Source: Bacillota bacterium (GTDB lineage: Bacteria; Bacillota; Clostridia; Lachnospirales; Cellulosilyticaceae). Taken from it: a stretch of 5,099 nt of DNA. Position 1 is the stretch's first letter; every line of letters begins with the position of its first letter. Location: positions 1 to 5,099 of the forward strand of contig JAEZKI010000247.1 of NCBI GenBank assembly GCA_023415525.1, given 5' to 3'. The position numbers were made by a program, and so were the translations under genes. Under the pieces are notes generated by a model. The model did not search any database, was not told the origin of the DNA, and was given only the letters and a program-made list of their open reading frames with translations. Of this stretch, positions 1-5,099 are shown piece by piece.

Positions 1-114
1 GCTCATCATCCTATTGCTGACAATAAACCTATCATCTTAGAGACTCCTTGGTTAGATTCTAAAACAAACTTATATAAAGAAGAAATTTCATTTCTAAGGG
101 AGGATTGCAAATAA
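1..114 (+). CDS. nfo: Endonuclease IV (deoxyribonuclease IV), C-terminal 37 residues
   Basis: This is the 3' end of a gene that begins before the window. Frame 1 is open from the first base to TAA at 112-114. Endonuclease IV is a metal-dependent TIM-barrel enzyme that cuts DNA 5' of abasic sites in base excision repair. The visible tail has the family's ending: an HHP segment, then KPIILETP, then YKEEISFLRE. The Glu of the ILETP motif (codon 40-42) corresponds to the last metal-ligand glutamate of the family (Glu261 in E. coli Nfo), and the YKxEIxxL tail is usual in Firmicutes homologues. The stop codon overlaps the ATG of the next gene by one base, so the two are probably cotranscribed and translationally coupled. 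Only the tail is visible, so a related xylose-isomerase-like TIM-barrel protein remains possible. Confidence 0.72.
   Translation, partial: AHHPIADNKPIILETPWLDSKTNLYKEEISFLREDCK
96..103 (+). promoter_or_regulatory. Ribosome binding site that decides the reductase start
   Basis: AAGGGAGG lies inside the last codons of the endonuclease IV gene. It is 10 bases before the ATG at 114-116 but only one base before the in-frame TTG at 105. The spacing therefore supports the ATG at 114 as the real start, which overlaps the upstream stop codon as TAATG. Confidence 0.75.
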
Positions 115-857
115 TGAATTTTTCAAAGGAAGTTGTTTTGGTTACAGGTTCATCCCGAGGCATTGGCAAAGCCATCGCCTATGCTTTTGCCAAAAGAGGT
201 GCACGTGTTGTATTAAACGGAGCCAATGATCTCTTAATCCTGCGCTCTACTTATGAGGAATTTTTATCAGAAGGACTTACTGTTACCTCCTTCTTCGGAG
301 ATTTATCCACATTTGAAGTAGCAAATGAACTTTTTACTCATATTTATAGTGAATTCTTAATGTATCCCACAATAGTTATTAACAATGCGGGCATTAGTCA
401 CATCGGTTTATTCACAGAAACCCCACCTGAATTGTGGAATAAATTATTAACAACAAACATCAATTCAGCCTATAATTGTAGTTATCTCGCCGTTCCACAT
501 ATGGTAAGTGCTCATTCTGGCTGTATCATTAACATTTCTTCTATTTGGGGGAAGATTGGTGCCTCTTGCGAAGTAGCTTATTCTACTAGTAAAAGTGCTC
601 TCAACGGTTTTACAAAGAGCCTTGCCAAAGAACTAGGCCCCTCCAATGTACGCGTCAATGCCATTGCCTGTGGATGGATTGATACTGATATGACAAGTCA
701 TTTCACAGAGCAGGATAAAGCAGCCTTTATGGAAGAAGTTCCCCTATGCCGAGCAGGAACTCCTGAAGATGTGGCTAACACTTGTCTTTACCTAGCAAGT
801 GAGAAGTCAGCTTATATGACTGGGCAAGTTTTAACACTAGATGGTGGAATGCTATAA
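114..857 (+). CDS. ymfI: Short-chain dehydrogenase/reductase, YmfI-type EF-P 5-aminopentanone reductase (FabG-like)
   Basis: A complete 247-residue classical SDR, the usual length for the family. Visible motifs are the NAD(P)-binding TGSSRGIG (residues 11-18), NNAG (90-93), and the catalytic set N115, S143, Y156 and K160 (YSTSK). The C-terminus has the typical TGQVLTLDGG. The stretch SSIWGKIGASCEVAYS (142-157) closely resembles the SSIWG..GASCEV.YS signature I recall for B. subtilis YmfI and clostridial relatives. Those enzymes reduce the 5-aminopentanone group on elongation factor P, a modification that helps ribosomes through polyproline stretches. In ordinary FabG this region is usually GN.GQ.NY. 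The start is set at ATG 114 because of the Shine-Dalgarno spacing. A start at TTG 105 would add three residues (MQI). The gene is coupled to the endonuclease IV gene upstream and is followed within about ten bases by a long palindrome. The SDR fold and active site are certain. The EF-P substrate is inferred from family resemblance; a FabG-like ketoacyl reductase is the main alternative. Confidence 0.8.
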   Translation: MNFSKEVVLVTGSSRGIGKAIAYAFAKRGARVVLNGANDLLILRSTYEEFLSEGLTVTSFFGDLSTFEVANELFTHIYSEFLMYPTIVINNAGISHIGLFTETPPELWNKLLTTNINSAYNCSYLAVPHMVSAHSGCIINISSIWGKIGASCEVAYSTSKSALNGFTKSLAKELGPSNVRVNAIACGWIDTDMTSHFTEQDKAAFMEEVPLCRAGTPEDVANTCLYLASEKSAYMTGQVLTLDGGML

Positions 858-860
858 ATT

Positions 861-1035
861 GAAAATGGACACCTTTCATCTTTTTCTAGAACTCAAAGAA
901 GCGCCTCTAAAGTAAAGAAGATCATTGCACAACTTAACTCGCATTCGCTTAAGCATAGTTGTACAAGCGATTCTTCTCCTTCACTTAAGAGGCGCTAACC
1001 TTTTGTTCTAAGAAAGATTACAGATGTCCATCCTC
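861..1035. repeat. Imperfect palindrome of about 170 bases, able to form one long hairpin
   Basis: Starting just after the reductase stop codon, the two halves are near reverse complements. ATGGACA (865-871) pairs with TGTCCAT (1025-1031). AGCGCCTCT (900-908) pairs with AGAGGCGCT (988-996). Exactly 28 bases separate these blocks on each side, and they are also largely complementary, for example TAGAAC against GTTCTA. Further in, TTGCACAACT (925-934) matches AGTTGTACAA (957-966) with one mismatch, and CTTAA/TTAAG (933-937/949-953) can close an apical loop of 11 bases. There are no open reading frames of note inside. The structure could be a palindromic intergenic repeat or MITE-like element, a structured RNA, or a bidirectional terminator between convergent genes. 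A long T run is missing; only TTTTGTT follows the inner stem. The complementarity is seen directly; the role is unknown. Confidence 0.85.
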
Positions 1036-1150
1036 TATCTTCCCCATCTAAAGTTGCTACCTACTAAATTCTTTTAAAAACCTTATATATTTTGACTACT
1101 CAAACCTTCTATTACTTTGGCATTATCCTTTTTGCAAAGCAGCTATAGAT
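1036..1150. other. AT-rich spacer with no recognisable feature
   Basis: Between the palindrome and the terminator-like hairpin I see no convincing reading frame, ribosome binding site, promoter or repeat. Short open stretches on the - strand have no start and no family resemblance. This may be decayed sequence belonging to the former SLH-protein locus. Confidence 0.5.
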
Positions 1151-1190
1151 AAACAAAATAAAAGCTTTATTTACTCAAACTAGCTTTTAT
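1151..1190 (-). terminator. Probable intrinsic terminator for leftward transcription
   Basis: Read on the - strand, ATAAAAGCT (1190-1182) pairs perfectly with AGCTTTTAT (1166-1158) across a 15-base loop, followed by TTTGTTT (1157-1151). The stem is AT-rich and the T tract is interrupted by one G, so it is weak. It lies where an SLH-protein gene would end, and its stop codon falls in the loop. It could now end the oxidoreductase operon transcript. On the + strand there is no T run after the hairpin. Confidence 0.5.
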
Positions 1191-1322
1191 AAAATGGGTA
1201 ATCATTGTAGCTACTTCTGCTCTCGTAGCTTCACCCTGTGCATCAAATAGATTATCTTCCTTTCCAGAAATAATACCTGCTTCAAAAATTTTATATTCCT
1301 TACTTAGGAAAACATCAAATTT
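1167..1322 (-). pseudogene. Remnant of an SLH (S-layer homology) domain protein, C-terminal end
   Basis: The - strand frame from a stop codon at 1325-1323 to TAA at 1169-1167 encodes about 51 residues with the core of an SLH domain: FDV, then EAGIISG, then a short D.LFDA segment, then ATRAEVATMITHFI, ending in SLSK. SLH domains anchor surface proteins to secondary cell-wall polymers, and TRAE followed by a hydrophobic helix is their hallmark. The usual W(Y)..A segment between FxDV and the GIISG turn is shortened by roughly ten residues. There is no start codon, ribosome binding site or signal peptide. The frame overlaps the last bases of the oxidoreductase gene (stop 1317-1315), so the rest of the protein is missing. 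I read this as the 3' scrap of a gene truncated by a rearrangement. Its hairpin terminator appears to be still in place. The SLH resemblance is clear by eye; the history is inferred. Confidence 0.7.
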
Positions 1323-2412
1323 TTAAATCATGAACTTTAATCACTTCTGCATTGGCCTGTGCTTCTAGAGTTACTCGCATGGCCTCAAAGGTATGCTCTT
1401 GAGTAATTGCGTATTCTGTTCGGTTTATGCAGTCTAAAATCAACTTGCCAAAGAACACAAAGCCTATTTTCCCAGTTACCTGCTCATGATGCTCTCCTTT
1501 CTGATCTACCCAGAATACATGGTCACCCATTGTATCTGTCGCTACATTGATGTATTTCCGAACTTCTATACTGCCCTTTGTACCCATGATGAACACTCTA
1601 CCGTCTCCCCATGCGCCAAGCCCATCTGGGGTAAACCAGTCCACCCGAAAATAACAGGTTGCGCCGTTATCGGCTAGTAGCGTGCCCTCTCCAAAATCAT
1701 AAAAATTGGGCTTATCTTGATTGGCATAATTAGCCACAAAACTATGTAATACCCTTGCAGATTTTGCCCCAGTAAAAGTAAGGAACTGCTCAATTTGGTG
1801 ACTACCAATATCCGTAATAATGCCACCATTTTCGTTTTTTTCAAAGAACCAATTCATCCGGGTTCCTTTGTTTAATCGATGAGGCGCCAAAATAGTTACC
1901 TGTAATACGTCTCCAATAGCACCCTGTTCAATGAGTTGCTGCGCGTACACAGCACCTTCTACATGAATTCTCTCACCAAAATAAATAACATATTTTCTCC
2001 CCGTCTCCTCACAGCACGCTCTTGCCTGTTCTAGTTCTGCAAATGTGAGCATACCTGGCTTATCTACGAAATAATCCTTGCCACTCTTTAGGACCTCTAG
2101 CCCCAATCTACATCTATCACAAGGTTTAGTAGCACTGGCTACAAGCTGGATAGTCACATCCTCCAAAATATCTGCTTCGCACCCTACTGCCTGAGCCTTA
2201 GGATAGCGTTCTAAAAATTCCTTTACCTTTTTCTCATCTGGGTCGTATACCTTAGTCAACGTTGCTCCCACTTCCATTAGGCCGTTGCACATTGCAAAAA
2301 TATGTCCATGGTCAAGCCCTATCACGCCAAAAAGAAATTCATTCTCCTCACAGACAATCTCTACCTTTCCTTGGGACACAGGTGCATAGTTCATTCCATC
2401 TTTTTTTTGCAT
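1315..2412 (-). CDS. Gfo/Idh/MocA-family oxidoreductase, DHGH subtype (third of three)
   Basis: A 365-residue predicted cytoplasmic NAD(P)-dependent dehydrogenase of the glucose-fructose oxidoreductase/inositol dehydrogenase family; length is normal. The Rossmann domain starts late, after about 25 extra N-terminal residues, with FGVIGLDHGHI (28-38). The second glycine of the usual GxGxxG is Asp34. The family EKP motif appears as DKP (117-119), whose Lys118 should be the catalytic lysine. The C-terminal domain carries GGIITDIGSHQIEQ (196-209), placing D201 and H205 at the positions of D172 and H176 of B. subtilis inositol dehydrogenase. The ATG at 2412-2410 has AGGAGG eight bases upstream. The start lies 17 bases after the preceding gene's stop, so this is the distal gene of the operon. 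The reaction is probably oxidation or reduction of a sugar-, sugar acid- or polyol-type hydroxyl; the substrate cannot be read from the sequence. An SLH remnant abuts the 3' end. Confidence 0.88.
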   Translation of the reverse strand: MQKKDGMNYAPVSQGKVEIVCEENEFLFGVIGLDHGHIFAMCNGLMEVGATLTKVYDPDEKKVKEFLERYPKAQAVGCEADILEDVTIQLVASATKPCDRCRLGLEVLKSGKDYFVDKPGMLTFAELEQARACCEETGRKYVIYFGERIHVEGAVYAQQLIEQGAIGDVLQVTILAPHRLNKGTRMNWFFEKNENGGIITDIGSHQIEQFLTFTGAKSARVLHSFVANYANQDKPNFYDFGEGTLLADNGATCYFRVDWFTPDGLGAWGDGRVFIMGTKGSIEVRKYINVATDTMGDHVFWVDQKGEHHEQVTGKIGFVFFGKLILDCINRTEYAITQEHTFEAMRVTLEAQANAEVIKVHDLKI

Positions 2413-2420
2413 CTCTTTTT

Positions 2421-2426
2421 CCTCCT
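2421..2426 (-). promoter_or_regulatory. Ribosome binding site of the third oxidoreductase gene
   Basis: AGGAGG on the - strand is eight bases before the ATG at 2412-2410. It supports the first ATG over the second in-frame ATG six codons later, so the N-terminal extension of the protein is probably real. Confidence 0.8.
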
Positions 2427-2429
2427 ATC

Positions 2430-3581
2430 TTACAGAGTCCCTCCTACAGAGATTCCCTTATCTGCAAAGTTTTCTACACTTACTGTTTTTTCATTGAACT
2501 TTGTCACCTTACTCATAATCCCATCCTTAGTATAGAATAAATCTTTTTCTGTCATTGGGAACTTTGTTGCCGTATCGGTAAAAGCTGACTGATAGATACC
2601 AGAAACAAATTCAATGGTCTTCCTTCCATCCTCACCAGTAATGAGGGGCTGAGTATCCTTTTCAATGGCAGAAAGCATATTTTCAATTTGCCCGCAGTGA
2701 CCTGTATAAGGAAGATCAGGTAATTTTGCATACATCTTAGCTAGCTCTGCCTCAACTTTCTCATCTGGCTCTGGGTAGCCATTTTCCATCTGTTTGTTCA
2801 CCACTAGCCTATGTGGAATTTCAATGGAGGCCTTTTGGGTATCAATAATAATCTTTTGTTCCTCTCCATGATGAAGTAAGGAGCTAACCAAGATACCAAC
2901 TGCACCCTTTTCAAATTGAATAGTACTGATGGAAACATCTTCTACCTCACTGTTTTTATGGGACTGATTGGCAATCAGTGAGCGTACTTCTTTTACACCT
3001 CCCATAAGCCATAAGAGCAAATCAATATGGTGCACTGCGTGAATGAAGGTGCATCCTCCACCTTCATTCTCCCATGTTCCTCTCCACCACAAGTCATAGT
3101 AATTCATGCCTCTCCACCATAAAGAATTAACCTGTGCAAAGTAAATGTCTCCTAACACACCACTATCAAGAAATTGCTTTGTACGCATAATGTCTGATTT
3201 AAAACGATTTTGAGCGACAATGGATAGCTTTCCTCCACCCCTTTTTGCTGCTGCCAGCATTTTATCACATTGCTCCAATGTAGGTGCCATGGGTTTTTCA
3301 CATAATACATGCTTTCCTGCTAGTAAAAAGTCCACTGCAGTATCGCAGTGCATAGATGGAGGTAGGCAAATAGACACTAATTGAATATCTTTACGATTTA
3401 ATAATTCATGATAGTCACTTATAACTTCACAATCTAAGTTATACTTCTTTGCCTTTTCTTCAGCTTTTTCTTTATAGATGTCAACCAATGCCTTCATTTG
3501 ACATCGGTTATTAAATTTTTTATAGGCTTCGATATGTATATTAGCAATATCCCCAACGCCAATAATTGCAACACCAATCAC
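2430..3581 (-). CDS. Gfo/Idh/MocA-family oxidoreductase (second of three)
   Basis: A 383-residue predicted cytoplasmic NAD(P)-dependent oxidoreductase. The N-terminal Rossmann domain opens with GVAIIGVGDIA (3-13, a GxGxxA motif). LAGKHVLCEKP follows, with the catalytic-type EKP at 95-97. The C-terminal domain has a doubled WWRG (155-158 and 165-168), GGG at 174-176, and VHHIDLLLWLMGG (183-195). H184 sits at the catalytic histidine position and D187 at the third position of the triad. The first triad position, usually Asp, is Ile180. The start is GTG at 3581-3579, preceded by AGGAGG at seven bases. The gap from the previous gene is 14 bases and to the next 17 bases, so it is the middle member of one transcription unit. 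It resembles sugar and polyol dehydrogenases, but the substrate is unknown. Because it differs so much from both neighbours, it is unlikely to be a recent duplicate and probably catalyses a different step. Confidence 0.9.
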   Translation of the reverse strand: MIGVAIIGVGDIANIHIEAYKKFNNRCQMKALVDIYKEKAEEKAKKYNLDCEVISDYHELLNRKDIQLVSICLPPSMHCDTAVDFLLAGKHVLCEKPMAPTLEQCDKMLAAAKRGGGKLSIVAQNRFKSDIMRTKQFLDSGVLGDIYFAQVNSLWWRGMNYYDLWWRGTWENEGGGCTFIHAVHHIDLLLWLMGGVKEVRSLIANQSHKNSEVEDVSISTIQFEKGAVGILVSSLLHHGEEQKIIIDTQKASIEIPHRLVVNKQMENGYPEPDEKVEAELAKMYAKLPDLPYTGHCGQIENMLSAIEKDTQPLITGEDGRKTIEFVSGIYQSAFTDTATKFPMTEKDLFYTKDGIMSKVTKFNEKTVSVENFADKGISVGGTL

Positions 3582-3588
3582 AGTTATT

Positions 3589-3594
3589 CCTCCT
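3589..3594 (-). promoter_or_regulatory. Ribosome binding site for a GTG start
   Basis: AGGAGG on the - strand lies seven bases before the GTG at 3581-3579 and directly before it come the last bases of the upstream gene. It fixes GTG as the start of the second oxidoreductase; the encoded protein then begins MIGVAIIGVG, as expected for a Rossmann strand. Confidence 0.8.
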
Positions 3595-3595
3595 T

Positions 3596-4756
3596 TTACA
3601 AATTAATTCTTTTGCCTAACTCTGCAGATAAATATGCAGCGTAAATAACTTTTGCGGTATCATAAGCAAGCTGGAAATTTGATTCCGGTTGGGTATGCTT
3701 GTCAATACACTGCATAAAATCTTGCAGCTCCCCTACATAACCACGGACAAATTCCTCATCTATGCATACCTCTTGCCAGCCACATTTAGTCTCTACCTTT
3801 TCTGTAATATAAGTATCCCTCAAATTTTCTTCTGTCACATGATATACCTTCATCTGATCATTTGGAGCAATATGACATAGATATACACCAGAAGTAGTAT
3901 AGACCTCTACTAGATTCTTTACCCCACCTACCACCATATCACCAGACACAATATTAGCCTTTGTGCCATCAGAAAAGGTAAGAATGACGTTGGCACAATC
4001 TTCTACATCCACTGGATGAGCTGCAATAAATCTTCTTTCTTCTTTTCCTACACTCCGTAAGGTATTTCCTACATCTCCTATAACAGAAGTAACTGTAATC
4101 TGTTCTCCTCTAGCTTGCGCTTCAATATTTTTAAGGTATAGAATTGCAGAAAGGGGATGACATCCTTGGCGCATAAAGGAACCACCACCGGTATATCTCC
4201 ACAAGGCTGCATGAGGAGCATGGGAACCACTATGGGATTCTTCTCCTTTTAAGAACAAAATTTTATTCTTTGTTTTTTCTAAAAATTCTTTGCTCTTTCT
4301 GATAGATGGAGCATATATAAAGTTCTCTGCGTACATAAAGATACGATCCGTACTTTGCAAAAATTGTTTTAAATCTTCCAATTCTTCCATAACCTTATTA
4401 AACATCATCTGACGGTCCACCGTATTTCCAATTTCCCCATCACCATCAAAATAACCAGTAATAGGCTTTTCACAGATTACATGCTTCCCAGCCAACATAG
4501 ACTGTTTTACCATATCCACATGAAAACATGGAGGCGTACAGATATCAATGACATCGATCTCATTATTTTTCAACATTTCTTCCAGGGTATCATAACAATA
4601 TGTAATCCCATATTTTCTTGCAAAAGCCTCTCTTTTTTCAGATGGATCTGCTACACCTTTCAGTTGTATGTCATAACCGTACATTTTTTGATAGGCCTCT
4701 GCATGAAGTGTGGCTGCAAATCCACAGCCTACTAATCCAATATTCATTCTCCTCAT
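3596..4756 (-). CDS. Gfo/Idh/MocA-family oxidoreductase with an insertion after EKP (first of three)
   Basis: A 386-residue predicted cytoplasmic NAD(P)-dependent oxidoreductase. The Rossmann domain starts with MNIGLVGCGFAA (4-15, GxGxxA). AGKHVICEKP carries EKP at 96-98. After this comes an unusual segment of roughly 25 residues (about 99-125, rich in Gly, Asp and Met) before the helix that normally follows. The C-terminal domain shows GEESHSGSHAPHAALWRYTGG (171-191), then GGSFMRQGCHPLSA (191-204). H200 is in the catalytic histidine position, with R196 and S203 where Asp residues often stand. The start is uncertain. ATG at 4756 has GAGGAG only two bases upstream, whereas ATG at 4747 (protein starting MNIGLVG) has the same site 11 bases upstream and fits the family start better. 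The gene begins 19 bases after the TctA stop, so it is the first enzyme gene after the transporter. A link to the transported compound is inferred. Confidence 0.88.
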   Translation of the reverse strand: MRRMNIGLVGCGFAATLHAEAYQKMYGYDIQLKGVADPSEKREAFARKYGITYCYDTLEEMLKNNEIDVIDICTPPCFHVDMVKQSMLAGKHVICEKPITGYFDGDGEIGNTVDRQMMFNKVMEELEDLKQFLQSTDRIFMYAENFIYAPSIRKSKEFLEKTKNKILFLKGEESHSGSHAPHAALWRYTGGGSFMRQGCHPLSAILYLKNIEAQARGEQITVTSVIGDVGNTLRSVGKEERRFIAAHPVDVEDCANVILTFSDGTKANIVSGDMVVGGVKNLVEVYTTSGVYLCHIAPNDQMKVYHVTEENLRDTYITEKVETKCGWQEVCIDEEFVRGYVGELQDFMQCIDKHTQPESNFQLAYDTAKVIYAAYLSAELGKRINL

Positions 4757-4758
4757 GA

Positions 4759-4764
4759 CTCCTC
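4759..4764 (-). promoter_or_regulatory. Ribosome binding site with two competing start codons
   Basis: GAGGAG on the - strand stands two bases before ATG 4756-4754 and 11 bases before ATG 4747-4745. A second AGGAG (4753-4749) is one base before the latter. Neither spacing is ideal, so the first oxidoreductase may be three residues shorter than drawn. Confidence 0.5.
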
Positions 4765-4775
4765 ACAGCCTTTCC

Positions 4776-5099
4776 CTAATTTATCTCAACCTTTTTTTTC
4801 TTTAGCTTATTGAATAAACCAAACTGTGAAGCAATAAGAGCTAGGATCATCAGCATGAATATAATACAGATTGGTCTCTGAAACATGGGTATTATGTTAC
4901 CATCACTAATAGTTAATGCTCTTCTTAAGTTGGAGTCTGCCATAGGCCCTAAGATTACACCTAAAAGAAATGGGGCTGCTGGATATTTCATGGTTGCCAA
5001 TAAGAAACCTAAAATACCAAAGACAAACATCACTTTGACGTCAAACATATTGTAGTTGATAACGAATGAACCAACCGCACATAACACATAGATAACGGG
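4776..5099 (-). CDS. TctA-type tripartite tricarboxylate transporter membrane subunit, C-terminal 107 residues
   Basis: The frame is open from the right edge to TAG at 4778-4776, so the gene starts outside the window; the GTG at 5087 is internal. TctA is the large membrane permease of tripartite transporters, which import carboxylates with the help of a periplasmic-type binding protein (TctC) and a small membrane subunit (TctB). Visible are three hydrophobic stretches: one around VLCAVGSFVI, one around VMFVFGILGFLLA and one near the end (CIIFMLMILALIASQFGLF). Between the second and third lies the typical TctA signature YPAAPFLLGVILGPMADSNLRRAL, here residues about 39-62 of the visible part, followed by ISDGN and RP. 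The protein ends in a short lysine-rich tail. No tctB or tctC is in view; they would be expected further right. Family assignment is firm. The substrate is unknown and may be a sugar acid rather than citrate, given the dehydrogenases downstream. Confidence 0.87.
   Translation of the reverse strand, partial: PVIYVLCAVGSFVINYNMFDVKVMFVFGILGFLLATMKYPAAPFLLGVILGPMADSNLRRALTISDGNIIPMFQRPICIIFMLMILALIASQFGLFNKLKKKKVEIN

Noticed and set aside
105..113. TTG at 105 as the start of the reductase gene, giving three extra residues
   Set aside because: The Shine-Dalgarno sequence ends one base before this TTG, too close for initiation, but is 10 bases from the ATG at 114, which also gives a normal SDR N-terminus.
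861..1035. CRISPR array or insertion sequence
   Set aside because: There are no regularly spaced direct repeats and no transposase frame. The structure is a single inverted repeat.
1486..1677. Open frame on the + strand inside the third oxidoreductase
   Set aside because: It is fully antisense to a well-supported gene, has no ribosome binding site or recognisable motif, and its composition fits a shadow frame.
2262..2540. Two overlapping + strand open frames across the junction of the second and third oxidoreductases
   Set aside because: They are antisense to both genes, overlap each other in different frames, and show no protein-family motif.
3078..3120. Short direct repeat CCTCTCCACCA, seen twice about 30 bases apart
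   Set aside because: It encodes the doubled WWRG motif of the second oxidoreductase and is explained by the protein sequence.
3689..3880. Small hydrophobic + strand frame that could look like a membrane peptide
   Set aside because: It is the antisense of a conserved oxidoreductase, has no ribosome binding site, and its hydrophobicity comes from reading AT-rich codons backwards.
4481..4735. Open frame on the + strand inside the first oxidoreductase
   Set aside because: Antisense to the Rossmann domain of a clear gene, with no motif or initiation signal of its own.
4776..5087. A stand-alone 103-residue membrane protein starting at GTG 5087
   Set aside because: The frame continues upstream to the window edge and the content is the C-terminal part of TctA, so this is a gene cut by the window rather than a small protein.

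Overview
The window looks like a low-GC Firmicutes (Clostridia-type) chromosome. This rests on AT-rich coding, strong AGGAGG-type ribosome binding sites, an endonuclease IV next to a YmfI-type reductase, and a leftover S-layer-homology (SLH) sequence. The species cannot be named from the sequence alone.

Layout: two gene groups converge on a 457-base gap. On the + strand (1-857) lie the last 37 codons of an endonuclease IV gene and, translationally coupled to it (TAATG overlap), a complete short-chain dehydrogenase. Its signature best fits the EF-P 5-aminopentanone reductase family (YmfI), though a general FabG-like role is not excluded. On the - strand (5099-1315) a tightly packed operon runs leftward: the C-terminus of a TctA-type transporter membrane subunit, then three different Gfo/Idh/MocA-family NAD(P)-dependent oxidoreductases with gaps of only 19, 14 and 17 bases. 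The likely theme is uptake of a carboxylated compound (sugar acid, glycoside or polyol derivative) and its stepwise oxidation, reduction or epimerisation. The substrate cannot be read from the window.

The convergent gap (858-1314) is not empty. It starts with an unusual imperfect palindrome of about 170 bases that could fold almost end to end. After about 115 bases with nothing recognisable come a hairpin suited to terminating - strand transcripts and a short SLH-domain remnant without a start codon. The remnant's open frame begins at the oxidoreductase stop codon, which suggests that the operon's 3' edge is a rearrangement breakpoint in a former SLH-protein gene.

No defence system, CRISPR array, tRNA, rRNA or intact mobile element is visible. 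The points most worth following up are the long palindrome, the SLH remnant at the operon edge, and the trio of divergent oxidoreductases linked to a TctA transporter.
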